Source: JBAXRT01 sp037131065 (GTDB lineage: Bacteria > Bacteroidota > Bacteroidia > Bacteroidales > FEN-979). Taken from it: DNA of 14,021 nt. The stretch covers positions 1 to 14,021 of the forward strand of contig JBAXRT010000077.1 in assembly GCA_037131065.1 (NCBI GenBank). Direction: 5' to 3'. Position 1 is the first letter of the stretch. The number at the start of each line of letters is the position of its first letter. Shown here one piece after another: positions 7,292-14,021 of the stretch. A program made the position numbers and the translations under genes. The notes beneath the pieces were generated by a model that was not told the origin of the DNA, searched no databases, and was given only the letters and a program-made list of their open reading frames with translations.

Positions 7292-7999
7292 TTACTGAGA
7301 GGAGGGAAATTCCGGGGTAAAAACAACGGCAATGGGGCTGATGAGGTAAACGCGGCCATCATCGATCGAAATGCATTTATATCTTTTCCTCAGCCGTTCC
7401 ATCTTGCGGAACCTTTTCCCGTTATGGAGGCGAAAGACGGCATTGACGGGGAGTTCCTCAAGGTATAGTCCGCCCGAAGGCTGATCGTGTTCTTTCAAAG
7501 CCCTTGAGAGGGCCGGGTCGGATGTGGCAGAGGCTTTTGGGTTTTTCATATGTCGGGTCAGTTCCGAGAGGAGCTCCAGGGGAAACACCCATGGATTGAG
7601 CATGGGTTCCATCATCTCCCGGAATACCGATTTCCATTGTTTCCCGTGGGGTTCGCGGCGGGCCCTTCGCTGGCCGGTCTTCTCCTGCTCTTCAAAGCAA
7701 AGGAGGTGTGCCAGTTCGTGGACCAGTGTAATGAGGAATGAATACGAATTGAGGTTCCCGTTGACGGTGATCCTGGCGGGATTTTCCTGGTGGGCAGGAC
7801 GGAAGTCGCCCGTCTTGGAGTGGCGCTGACGCGAGATCCGGAAGTGGACTTTACACGATTCAAGATAGGCAAATACAACAGCGGCGGACTGTTCCGGGAT
7901 GCGTGGCAGAAGGAGCTCCTTTATAACGGGAAGGGGCGTGACGGGATAGATCCGTTTGGGCTTAGGCTTTGGTTTTGGGTGAAAGATGGACAGTCGCAA
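7292..7999 (-). CDS. SprT-like domain metallopeptidase-like protein
   Basis: The 235-residue protein contains the zinc-binding motif HELAH (94-98) preceded by YSFLITLV, and a third candidate ligand H118 in PHGKQWKSVF. This is the SprT-like arrangement (HExxH plus a downstream His). The upstream segment SRQRHSKTGDFRP is also typical of Bacteroidota members. The role is not known; related SprT/Spartan proteins in eukaryotes act on DNA-protein crosslinks, but that should not be transferred here. The start appears to be TTG at 7997-7999: an in-frame TAA lies five codons upstream and there is no ATG before the domain. The N-terminus then contains HPKPKPKPKR, encoded by a short hexamer-like tract, and overlaps the small lipoprotein gene by about 79 nt in another frame. 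Domain call is firm; exact start is less sure. Confidence 0.8.
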   Translation of the reverse strand: MRLSIFHPKPKPKPKRIYPVTPLPVIKELLLPRIPEQSAAVVFAYLESCKVHFRISRQRHSKTGDFRPAHQENPARITVNGNLNSYSFLITLVHELAHLLCFEEQEKTGQRRARREPHGKQWKSVFREMMEPMLNPWVFPLELLSELTRHMKNPKASATSDPALSRALKEHDQPSGGLYLEELPVNAVFRLHNGKRFRKMERLRKRYKCISIDDGRVYLISPIAVVFTPEFPSSQ

Positions 8000-8115
8000 T
8001 TTTTCTTGTGTTTATATTTTGAAGGGAGCCTGGAGGAGGTGCATGATGCGGTCACGGTGGCCAGAAGCCATGTTAAAAGGATCCAAAAAAAAGCTGACCT
8101 GAAAAACCGACGCAT
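7921..8115 (-). CDS. Small lipoprotein with a C-terminal CDCP motif
   Basis: A 64-residue frame starts at ATG 8113-8115. It begins MRRFF, followed by a hydrophobic stretch and a lipobox ending TASC, which puts the lipidated cysteine at C25. A short basic segment with KHKKNCDCPSF (36-45) follows. Short lipoproteins with a Lys/His-rich segment and CxCP near the end are, to my recollection, common in Bacteroidota and of unknown function; this is not checked against a database. A perfect -7 promoter element lies 29 nt upstream. The last 26 codons or so overlap the start of the SprT-like gene in another frame, so the tail after PSF (about 46-64) may be non-conserved read-through. The longer form starting at 8187 has no signal peptide at its front and is less likely. 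Confidence 0.6.
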   Translation of the reverse strand: MRRFFRSAFFWILLTWLLATVTASCTSSRLPSKYKHKKNCDCPSFTQNQSLSPNGSIPSRPFPL

Positions 8116-8144
8116 CCCTAATCTACCTGAAATGATAATTTCCT

Positions 8145-8152
8145 CAAAGGTA
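8145..8152 (-). promoter_or_regulatory. Candidate Bacteroidota -7 element for the lipoprotein/SprT-like genes
   Basis: The minus strand reads TACCTTTG, an exact match to TAnnTTTG, ending 29 nt before the lipoprotein ATG. The -33 position shows only a T-run 16 nt upstream. The distance to the gene is like that of the elements before manC and pgk. Confidence 0.5.
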
Positions 8153-8196
8153 TAACGGAGATCAACTGAAAAATGGTATTTTAGCAAAAAGATTTT

Positions 8197-8940
8197 ATGC
8201 TGAAGGTATTCATCAGCATCGGCCGTTATGTCATGCTCATGCAGCGCGTGTTTTCACGCCCGCAGAAGACTCGCATTTTCCGTAAGCAGCTCTTTGATGA
8301 ATTCGAACACCTCGGGCTGGACTCCATCGGGATCGTTGCGTTCATCTCGGTCTTTATGGGAGCTGTTGTGGCAATCCAGACGGCCTACAACATCGACAGT
8401 CCGCTCATCCCCATGTCGATGGTGGGATTCACAGTCAGGCAATCGGTCATCCTTGAGTTTTCACCCACAGTTATCAGCCTGATCCTCGCCGGCAAGGTGG
8501 GATCGAGGATCGCTTCTGAGATCGGCACCATGCGTGTAACCGAACAGATCGATGCTCTGGAGATCATGGGGGTGAACTCGGCCAATTACCTGATATTCCC
8601 TAAAGTTGTAGCTTCCATCCTGATCAACCCCGTACTCATTGTTTTCAGCATGTGGCTGGGAATCCTGGGAGGCTGGTTCTCGATGGTCGCCACAGGGCTG
8701 GTGACCACTTCTGACTACATCTCCGGCATCCGGATCGATTTTCAAGGGTACACTATTTTTTATGCTCTTACCAAGACCCTCTTTTTTGCCTACATCATCT
8801 CGTCGGTGTCAGGATTTTACGGGTATGAAACCCAGGGGGGGGCCCTCGAAGTAGGGCAGGCCAGTACAAAGGCCGTGGTGGTGAGCAGCATCCTTATTAT
8901 CCTGTTTAACCTGGTTCTCACGCAACTGCTGCTTACATGA
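8197..8940 (+). CDS. mlaE: MlaE-family ABC transporter permease
   Basis: The 247-residue integral membrane protein belongs to the MlaE/YrbE permease family. Characteristic segments are FMGAVVAIQTAYNI, the motif ILAGKVGSRIASEIGTMRVTEQIDAL (about 96-121, with the Glu-rich EIGTM...EQIDAL core) and a hydrophobic C-terminal half with several membrane spans. In the Mla system, MlaE and the ATPase MlaF move phospholipids between the inner membrane and a periplasmic MlaD ring, helping outer-membrane asymmetry. The direction of transport here cannot be told. The 4-nt ATGA overlap with mlaF shows close coupling. No mlaD, mlaB or mlaC gene is in the window. ATG 8197 gives the expected N-terminus. A promoter must lie in 8116-8196, but I see only a one-mismatch -7-like TATTTTAG at 8175-8182. 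Confidence 0.93.
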   Translation: MLKVFISIGRYVMLMQRVFSRPQKTRIFRKQLFDEFEHLGLDSIGIVAFISVFMGAVVAIQTAYNIDSPLIPMSMVGFTVRQSVILEFSPTVISLILAGKVGSRIASEIGTMRVTEQIDALEIMGVNSANYLIFPKVVASILINPVLIVFSMWLGILGGWFSMVATGLVTTSDYISGIRIDFQGYTIFYALTKTLFFAYIISSVSGFYGYETQGGALEVGQASTKAVVVSSILIILFNLVLTQLLLT

Positions 8941-9686
8941 TCGAGGCACAGGAAATAGATAAATATTTCGGGGAGCACCATGTCCTCAAGAATGTCAGTT
9001 GCGCTTTCGAAAAGGGGAAGACTAACCTGATCATCGGGCAGAGCGGATCGGGTAAAACGGTACTCATGAAATGCCTTGTCGGATTGTTTGAGGTCGACAG
9101 CGGTACCGTGACCTACGACGGCAGGAATTTTACTACGATGAATTTTGAGAGCAGAAAGACCCTTCGTAAAGAGATCGGGATGCTTTTCCAGGGGGGCGCT
9201 CTCTTCGATTCCATGAATGTGGAGGAGAATGTGATGTTTCCACTGAATATGTTCACCACAAAGTCGAAAGAGGAGAAGGTGGATCGGGTCAATTTTGTGC
9301 TGAAAAGGGTGAACCTGAACGATGTAAACCAACTGATGCCATCGGAGCTCTCAGGCGGGATGCGGAAGCGGGTCGCCATCGCCAGGGCCATTGCGATGAA
9401 TCCGCAATATCTTTTCTGTGACGAACCAAATTCAGGGCTGGATCCCCAGACCGCCGGCGTCATTGACCTCCTGATCAAGGAGATCACGGAGGAGTATGAC
9501 ATCACTACCATTGTCAACACCCACGACATGAACTCGGTGCTGAGCATCGGCGACAGCGTGGCCTTTATCTATAACGGCGAATTGTGGTGGAGAGGGAACA
9601 AGGAAGAGATCCTGCACACCGAGAATCCCGAGCTGAATGCCTTTGTTTTCGGGACGGAACTGACATCAAGGCTTAAAAAATCATAA
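8937..9686 (+). CDS. mlaF: MlaF-family ABC transporter ATP-binding protein
   Basis: The 249-residue cytoplasmic ATPase partners the MlaE permease encoded just before it. Walker A is GQSGSGKT (34-41), the Q loop is in MLFQGGALF (82-90), the ABC signature is LSGGM (138-142), and Walker B with catalytic Glu is YLFCDEP (158-164, E163). The switch His is H196 in NTHDM. All elements needed for ATP hydrolysis are present. The length is usual for MlaF, which lacks membrane segments. Its ATG overlaps the mlaE stop codon (ATGA at 8937-8940), and the cvpA-like gene follows after 10 nt, so the three are probably one transcript. Confidence 0.94.
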   Translation: MIEAQEIDKYFGEHHVLKNVSCAFEKGKTNLIIGQSGSGKTVLMKCLVGLFEVDSGTVTYDGRNFTTMNFESRKTLRKEIGMLFQGGALFDSMNVEENVMFPLNMFTTKSKEEKVDRVNFVLKRVNLNDVNQLMPSELSGGMRKRVAIARAIAMNPQYLFCDEPNSGLDPQTAGVIDLLIKEITEEYDITTIVNTHDMNSVLSIGDSVAFIYNGELWWRGNKEEILHTENPELNAFVFGTELTSRLKKS

Positions 9687-9696
9687 AACTCGTCCC

Positions 9697-10212
9697 ATGA
9701 ATTTTCTTGACATTTTAATCTGTGTCTTCGTTCTGGTGTTCGTTATCCTCGGTTACCGGAAAGGCTTCATCATCAGCCTGGCCACTATTGCCGCCCTGAT
9801 CCTTGGGGTTTACCTCGCTGTCAATTTTTCGAATTTCATGGACCAGTGGCTGCTCGACACCGTCAAGCCTTCACGTTCATGGCTGCCGATCCTCTCCTTC
9901 ACCATAACTTTTTTACTGGTAGTTGCCGGTGTGTTGCTCGTTGCAAAACTGATGGAAAAGATCGTCGATGTGGTCGGGATGGGTTTTCTGAATCACCTTG
10001 GCGGAGCCATCCTGGGCTTTATCAAAGGAGTGATTCTCTGCAGCATCATCCTTTTCATCGTGGTAAGTTTTGACCCGAAAGAAAAAGGGATTACAAAGGA
10101 AGATAAAAAAGGATCTTTAACCTACCGGACGGTATCGTCGGTATTTCCTGCAATTATTAAACGGATGGGGAGCAAGATTAAATTCCCTGAGACTAATCTT
10201 CGATTGCCGTGA
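9697..10212 (+). CDS. CvpA family membrane protein
   Basis: The 171-residue protein starts with NFLDILICVFVLVFVILGYRKGF, the typical CvpA opening: a membrane segment, then a Gly-Tyr/Arg-Lys-Gly turn. Further hydrophobic segments lie at about 27-47, 66-87 and 103-124, giving four predicted spans. A charged, presumably cytoplasmic or periplasmic tail of about 45 residues follows. CvpA was named from colicin V production in E. coli; in other bacteria it is linked to envelope stress and bile tolerance, but its biochemistry is unsettled. Placement 10 nt after mlaF suggests cotranscription with the lipid-transport genes. The last 20 nt overlap the convergent pgk gene. Confidence 0.86.
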   Translation: MNFLDILICVFVLVFVILGYRKGFIISLATIAALILGVYLAVNFSNFMDQWLLDTVKPSRSWLPILSFTITFLLVVAGVLLVAKLMEKIVDVVGMGFLNHLGGAILGFIKGVILCSIILFIVVSFDPKEKGITKEDKKGSLTYRTVSSVFPAIIKRMGSKIKFPETNLRLP

Positions 10213-11383
10213 TGCCGGGGAGTTCTTTCCCTTCGATGTATTCAAGCATGGCACCTCCGCCGGTAGAGACATAGCTGACCTGGTCGGCGAGGTTGTACTT
10301 GTTGATGGCAGCTACTGAATCGCCTCCGCCTACAAGGGTAAAGGTGCCGTTTTTTGTGGCATTTGCGATGGCAAGGGCGACGAACTTTGTTCCCTCCTCG
10401 AAGTTATTCATCTCAAAGACACCCATGGGGCCATTCCAGAGGACGGTACCTGATTTTTCAATCACCTGGTTGAATTTCTGGCATGCGATCGGCCCGATGT
10501 CCAGTCCCATCCATGGAATTTTAATATCGTAGGCGCTGGTGGTCTGTTTGTTGGCATTGTTAGTGAAAGCGTCAGCGATCACGGCATCCGGGGGAATATA
10601 GATGTTAACCCCCAGGGATTTGGCTCCCTCCACGATATTCTTCGCCAGTTCAACATACTCCTCTTCCACCAGTGAAGCTCCGACCTCTCCGCCCAGGGCC
10701 TTGATGAAGGTGAACATCATTCCTCCGCCGATCACCAGGTTGTCGACCTTGTCCATGAGGTGGTTAATGATCTCGATCTTGGTGGAGACTTTGGCTCCCC
10801 CCAGGATTGCCGTAAAAGGACGTTTTCCGGAGTTGATGCACTTGTCGATGTTCAGGATCTCATTTGCCATTACATATCCGAAGGTTTTTGCCCCGGGGAA
10901 GAAGTCGGCCACTACAGTGGTCGATGCATGGGCCCTGTGGGCTGTTCCAAAGGCATCATTAACATAGAAGGTACCAAGGGAGGCCAGTTTCTGTGCAAAC
11001 GCCTCATCTCCCTTTTCCTCCTCCTTATGGAACCGCAGATTTTCAAGCAGCAAGACTTCGCCGGGTTTAAGGGAGGCGGCAAGATCCGTTGCCTGTTGTC
11101 CGATACAATCATCGGCGAACTTTACAGGGAGGTTTAGGACCTTATTCAGGTAGGGAAGAAGATGCTTCAAGGAGTATTTCTCCTCGGGACCGCCCTTGGG
11201 CCGGCCAAGGTGTGACATCAGAATCACGGAACCACCGTCGGACAATATCTTCCTAATGGTAGAAAGCGTGGCATCGATACGGGTTGCGTCGGTAATATTG
11301 AATTTGTCGTCTAAAGGGACGTTATAATCGACCCGGATAAGGGCTTTCTTATCTTTGAAATTAAAATCATCAATGGTATGCAT
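10193..11383 (-). CDS. pgk: Phosphoglycerate kinase
   Basis: The 396-residue glycolytic enzyme interconverts 1,3-bisphosphoglycerate plus ADP with 3-phosphoglycerate plus ATP. Family motifs are RVDYNVP (17-23), SHLGRPKG (57-64), NDAFGTAHRAHAST, LGGAKVSTKI, GGGMMFTF, LWNGPMGVFE and the C-terminal nucleotide-site motif GGGDSVAAI. The length is normal for bacterial Pgk (about 390-400), with no sign of a fusion or truncation. ATG 11381-11383 gives the usual short N-terminus ahead of the first motif. It is transcribed alone towards cvpA, with a -7 promoter element 25 nt upstream. The intergenic region is shared with the divergent nitrilase-family gene. Confidence 0.97.
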   Translation of the reverse strand: MHTIDDFNFKDKKALIRVDYNVPLDDKFNITDATRIDATLSTIRKILSDGGSVILMSHLGRPKGGPEEKYSLKHLLPYLNKVLNLPVKFADDCIGQQATDLAASLKPGEVLLLENLRFHKEEEKGDEAFAQKLASLGTFYVNDAFGTAHRAHASTTVVADFFPGAKTFGYVMANEILNIDKCINSGKRPFTAILGGAKVSTKIEIINHLMDKVDNLVIGGGMMFTFIKALGGEVGASLVEEEYVELAKNIVEGAKSLGVNIYIPPDAVIADAFTNNANKQTTSAYDIKIPWMGLDIGPIACQKFNQVIEKSGTVLWNGPMGVFEMNNFEEGTKFVALAIANATKNGTFTLVGGGDSVAAINKYNLADQVSYVSTGGGAMLEYIEGKELPGITAIED

Positions 11384-11408
11384 GGCAATTCAGTATTGGT
11401 TTGCAAAG

Positions 11409-11416
11409 CAAAATTA
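11409..11416 (-). promoter_or_regulatory. Candidate Bacteroidota promoter (-7 element) for pgk
   Basis: The minus strand reads TAATTTTG, an exact match to TAnnTTTG, 25 nt before the pgk ATG. A partial -33 box (ATTG, with its TTG at 11433-11435) lies 16 nt further upstream, so both boxes are at least partly present. Confidence 0.55.
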
Positions 11417-11467
11417 TACTTTTTCGCCCGTACAATACTAATCTTTTATACTTTTACTACTGAAATA

Positions 11468-11475
11468 AGGAGGAG
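11468..11475 (+). promoter_or_regulatory. Strong Shine-Dalgarno site for the nitrilase-family gene
   Basis: The sequence AGGAGGAG ends 3 nt before ATG 11479 and is fully complementary to the anti-SD core. It stands out because the other genes here have no comparable site, as usual in Bacteroidota. It fixes the start of this gene. Confidence 0.7.
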
Positions 11476-11478
11476 CGT

Positions 11479-12273
11479 ATGAATGATCTCACCATCACGC
11501 TGATTCAGACAAATCTTTTCTGGGAAGAGGCAGCAAGGAACCTGAAACATTTTGACCAGTTAATCTCCGGTATCAGCACATCCCCTGATCTCATCCTGTT
11601 GCCGGAGATGTTCAACACGGGGTTTTCCATCAATCCGCAGAAGTGTGCAGAAACCATGACCGGGCCTTCAATGGCTTTTCTGAAAGAGAATGCCAGAGAA
11701 AAGCAGGCTGTCATTATGGCCACCCTGCTGATAGAAGAGAACCAGTTCTATTACAACCGGCTTGTCGCAGTATTCCCTGATGGAACAACCCAACATTACG
11801 ACAAACGTCACCTGTTCAGGCTCAGCGAAGAGTACAAGATCTTCAAGGGCGGAAAGGATCCCCTGATCATTGAGGTAAAAGGATGGAAGATCAGGCCACT
11901 GATCTGCTATGACCTCCGTTTCCCGGTTTGGAGCAAGAACAGCTATGTCAAGGGAGAGTATGCTTATGATCTCCTGGTTTACCTGGCCAACTGGCCAAAC
12001 AACCGTTCCAATGTATGGAAGACCCTGCTTTCAGCACGTGCCATGGAAAACCAGGCTTGTGTAGCCGGTCTTAACAGGGTAGGTGACGACGGATTTGGCA
12101 CATTCCACTCGGGAGACTCAAGCGTATTGGATGCAAAAGGCCAGCCATTGGTTGCCGCAACCCCTTCCAAGGAAGAAGTAATCTCTGCAACGCTCTCGGG
12201 GGCAGACCTCAGCCTTTTCAGGGAGTCATTCACCCTCGGTCTTGACTGGGACAAGTTCACGATACATCACTGA
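11479..12273 (+). CDS. Nitrilase-family amidohydrolase (omega-amidase/YafV-like)
   Basis: The 264-residue protein is a carbon-nitrogen hydrolase. The catalytic triad is visible as E43 in LLPEMFNTGF, K109 in YDKRHLF and C143 in ICYDLRFP. The sequence around these residues resembles omega-amidases such as YafV and NIT2, which hydrolyse alpha-keto-glutaramate or alpha-keto-succinamate in a metabolite-repair role. The substrate here is inferred only from similarity of motifs. The length is typical of the single-domain branch. It is preceded by a strong SD site, and a one-mismatch -7-like TACTTTTA at 11449-11456 lies 22 nt upstream. The glycosyltransferase gene follows after 2 nt, so this metabolic gene appears to lead a surface glycan transcript. 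Confidence 0.9.
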   Translation: MNDLTITLIQTNLFWEEAARNLKHFDQLISGISTSPDLILLPEMFNTGFSINPQKCAETMTGPSMAFLKENAREKQAVIMATLLIEENQFYYNRLVAVFPDGTTQHYDKRHLFRLSEEYKIFKGGKDPLIIEVKGWKIRPLICYDLRFPVWSKNSYVKGEYAYDLLVYLANWPNNRSNVWKTLLSARAMENQACVAGLNRVGDDGFGTFHSGDSSVLDAKGQPLVAATPSKEEVISATLSGADLSLFRESFTLGLDWDKFTIHH

Positions 12274-12275
12274 CT

Positions 12276-13025
12276 ATGGCAAAGCTTTCGGTTGTCCTCA
12301 TTGCCCGCAATGAGGAGGAGATCATCCTGCGCTGCCTGGATTCAGTAAAAAGGGTAGCGGATGAGATCGTCGTGATCGACTCCATGTCGGATGACCGGAC
12401 TGCTGAAATATGCCGCACTTTCGGATGCAGGGTGTTTTCGAGGACTTTCGACGGGTATGGCTCTCAAAAGCAGTTTGCTGTTGACCAGGCGCTCAATGAC
12501 TGGGTTTTATCGGTTGATGCTGACGAAGTCCTTACGCCCGAGCTGCAGGATGAGATCAGGGTGCTGATGAGAGATCCGGTGGATTATGCAGGGTTTGAGA
12601 TCCCCTTCGTCCTTTTTTACATGGGGAAGATGCTTAAGTTCGGTGGCGTAGGAAGCGAGAAGCACCTTCGTCTTTTCAACCGGAAGGCTGGGAGATTCAC
12701 AACGGTGCCGGTACATGAGGGAGTTAAGGTAACCGGAAAGACCGGAAGATTCCGCGGAAAGATCATTCACTATTCCTACCGGAATATCAGCCACCAGTTG
12801 AAAAAGATAGATATCTACTCCTCCCAGGGTGCCCGGGCAAACCTTGAAAAAGGAAAGTCTTTCCCGAAATGCTGGGTTGTTCCTAAATTTCCAATCACCT
12901 TTTTCACGATCTATATCATCAAAGGGGGATTTCTAGACGGGTACCCCGGGTTCATGTGGGCATATACCGGGGCAATCTATGCATCGCTGAAAGTAGCGAA
13001 AACCATTGAGATGAAGAAGCAATGA
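12276..13025 (+). CDS. Family 2 glycosyltransferase (WaaE-like)
   Basis: The 249-residue protein has a GT-A fold signature: SVVLIARNEE (5-14), the nucleotide-sugar-binding VIDSMSDDRT (33-42) and the metal-binding DADE (81-84). The layout resembles WaaE/KdtX-type lipopolysaccharide core glycosyltransferases, including YGSQKQFAV and a hydrophobic C-terminal stretch (about 205-240) that could associate with the membrane. The donor and acceptor sugars are unknown. It lies 2 nt after the nitrilase-family gene and overlaps the deacetylase gene by 4 nt (ATGA at 13022-13025), which points to one operon for cell-surface polysaccharide or LPS assembly. Confidence 0.9.
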   Translation: MAKLSVVLIARNEEEIILRCLDSVKRVADEIVVIDSMSDDRTAEICRTFGCRVFSRTFDGYGSQKQFAVDQALNDWVLSVDADEVLTPELQDEIRVLMRDPVDYAGFEIPFVLFYMGKMLKFGGVGSEKHLRLFNRKAGRFTTVPVHEGVKVTGKTGRFRGKIIHYSYRNISHQLKKIDIYSSQGARANLEKGKSFPKCWVVPKFPITFFTIYIIKGGFLDGYPGFMWAYTGAIYASLKVAKTIEMKKQ

Positions 13026-13837
13026 CCATTCCCCTGATTGTCTTTGCAGCCATCCTTCTGGTGGTGATTGCATGGCTCACCCTTGAGTACAGTATCCTTG
13101 TACCGCCAAAGAGAGGACTGGCCATTTTGCTGTATCATAAGATTTCCAATGGGAATAGAGATGCACTTACGGTTACTGCCGATGACCTGGAACTTCACTT
13201 TGCTTTTCTCAAAGAGCGGGGATATCATGTTTTATCGTTCAGGGAGCTTAAAGAACTGATAAGGGACGGTGCCTCTCTGCCAAGGAAGGCGGTCATTATT
13301 ACATTTGACGACGCCTACCGGGATTTCCGCACCCTCGTCATGCCCATGCTTAAAAAATTTGACCTGAAGGCAACGGTGTTCGTCCCCCTGGCTTATATCG
13401 GCAAAGCCAACATCTGGGACAAAGGCAACGACCCTGTCATGGATGCCGAGGAGCTCAAACAGATCTCCGGAGATCCCCATGTAGAGATCGGGCTGCACTC
13501 TTTTCTGCACAAGAGTTACGGCGATATGGCCATCACGGACATGGAGGAGGATCTTGATAATTGTTTCAGCTCACTTTCGTTTTATAACATTCGGTATGTA
13601 AGGGTACTTGCCTACCCTTATGGCGGATACCCCAAAAAGGATCCTATACTGAAAGAGCAGATGATTTCTTTATTTAAAACACGGGAGCTTGATTTCGCCC
13701 TCAGGATCGGGAACAGGATCAATTCCTTCCCGCCCCGGCGGCCTTTCGAGCTGAAGCGAATTGATATCAAAGGGAGCGACAACTTTTTTATTTTCCGGAC
13801 AAAACTGAGAAAAGGGAGGGCGAAGTTATTTTCGTAG
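13022..13837 (+). CDS. Polysaccharide deacetylase (NodB/CE4 family), membrane-anchored
   Basis: The 271-residue protein has an N-terminal hydrophobic segment (about 4-22) that looks like an uncleaved anchor, then a NodB-homology domain. Motif 1 is TFDDAY with D96 and D97. Motif 2 is HSxxH with H159 and H163, completing the Asp-His-His metal site. A motif 3-like AYPYGGY lies at 197-203. Family members remove N-acetyl groups from glycan sugars such as GlcNAc, in peptidoglycan or extracellular polysaccharide. Because it sits between a glycosyltransferase and a likely O-antigen ligase, an LPS or surface-glycan substrate is more likely than peptidoglycan (inference). The ATG overlaps the upstream stop by 4 nt, and the next gene follows after 5 nt. 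Confidence 0.9.
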   Translation: MTIPLIVFAAILLVVIAWLTLEYSILVPPKRGLAILLYHKISNGNRDALTVTADDLELHFAFLKERGYHVLSFRELKELIRDGASLPRKAVIITFDDAYRDFRTLVMPMLKKFDLKATVFVPLAYIGKANIWDKGNDPVMDAEELKQISGDPHVEIGLHSFLHKSYGDMAITDMEEDLDNCFSSLSFYNIRYVRVLAYPYGGYPKKDPILKEQMISLFKTRELDFALRIGNRINSFPPRRPFELKRIDIKGSDNFFIFRTKLRKGRAKLFS

Positions 13838-13842
13838 CGGGC

Positions 13843-14021
13843 ATGCAGGTCGAAAGATTTATCAAAGAGTTCATCCGGTATAACTATTTTTTCGGGCTTG
13901 CCCTGCTCCTTGTTTTCCTTCCCTTTTCAAAGTTCATGGTAAGCGTGGGCCAGTGGTGGCTGACGGGGGCCTGGGTACTCGAGCGGCTCGATATCCATAG
14001 ACTGCAGGCGTTTTACAAGGA
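13843..14021 (+). CDS. O-antigen ligase/polymerase-like membrane protein (3' end outside window)
   Basis: The frame from ATG 13843 is open to the window edge: 59 complete codons plus two bases. After a short polar start (MQVERFIKEFIRYNY) it has a hydrophobic segment FFGLALLLVFLPFSKFM, then SVGQWWLTGAWVLERLD. This pattern resembles the N-terminus of Bacteroidota O-antigen ligase family (Wzy/WaaL-type) proteins, which have about 10-12 membrane spans and polymerise or attach glycans at the periplasmic face. The call rests on less than a fifth of a typical member and on the neighbouring glycan genes, so it is tentative. It starts 5 nt after the deacetylase stop. Confidence 0.55.
   Translation, partial: MQVERFIKEFIRYNYFFGLALLLVFLPFSKFMVSVGQWWLTGAWVLERLDIHRLQAFYK

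Noticed and set aside
7790..8155. Plus-strand frame of 121 codons across the lipoprotein and SprT-like starts
   Set aside because: The opposite strand has a signal peptide with lipobox and a zinc-motif protein, both better supported. This frame shows no domain or start signal.
8175..8182. TATTTTAG as the mlaE promoter
   Set aside because: It has one mismatch to TAnnTTTG, lies only 14 nt from the ATG and has no -33 box, so I did not list it as a feature.
8817..9332. Long minus-strand frame (171 codons) opposite mlaE/mlaF
   Set aside because: It lies antisense to two clearly identified genes and has no recognisable domain. It is explained by codon bias of the sense strand.
9113..9547. Minus-strand frame of 144 codons opposite mlaF
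   Set aside because: It covers the conserved Walker B and signature regions of mlaF on the sense strand, and its own product is Ser/Phe-rich without family features.

Overview
The window looks like an ordinary chromosomal stretch from a Bacteroidota bacterium, probably an uncultured Bacteroidales-like lineage. This is inferred from three things: the gene types present (S9 lipoprotein peptidase, SprT-like protein, mlaE-mlaF without an adjacent mlaD, short Cys-rich lipoprotein); the near absence of Shine-Dalgarno sites; and three perfect TAnnTTTG -7 promoter elements, each 23-29 nt upstream of a start codon. I see no tRNA, rRNA, CRISPR array, transposase, integrase or phage gene.

Layout. Positions 1-1366 (+) hold the 3' part of a cupin gene and an RlmI-like SAM-dependent methyltransferase. 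Positions 1340-3980 (-) hold an orphan membrane sensor histidine kinase followed 4 nt later by hemW, which overlaps the methyltransferase tail to tail. A divergent intergenic region with a strong hairpin separates the kinase from a lipoprotein S9 peptidase (4171-6087, +). A bidirectional terminator (6107-6135) ends that gene and the opposing leftward run. The leftward run is a small lipoprotein, an SprT-like metallopeptidase and a GDP-mannose-forming mannose-1-phosphate guanylyltransferase. Positions 8197-10212 (+) are mlaE-mlaF-cvpA. They converge on pgk (10193-11383, -). Positions 11479-14021 (+) form a tight run of nitrilase-family amidase, family 2 glycosyltransferase, polysaccharide deacetylase and the start of a likely O-antigen ligase/polymerase.

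Themes. Much of the window concerns the cell envelope: lipid transport (MlaE/F), surface glycan assembly (GDP-mannose supply, glycosyltransferase, deacetylase, ligase) and lipoproteins. Housekeeping genes (pgk, hemW, rRNA methyltransferase) lie between these. Three genes appear to start at non-ATG codons (hemW TTG, kinase GTG, SprT-like TTG).

The least ordinary signals are small. Two unrelated 7-nt tandem repeats lie in frame inside neighbouring genes (methyltransferase and hemW). A 64-codon lipoprotein with a CDCP motif shares about 79 nt of DNA with the SprT-like gene in another frame. The kinase's sensor domain looks internally duplicated. I found no convincing novel multi-gene system.
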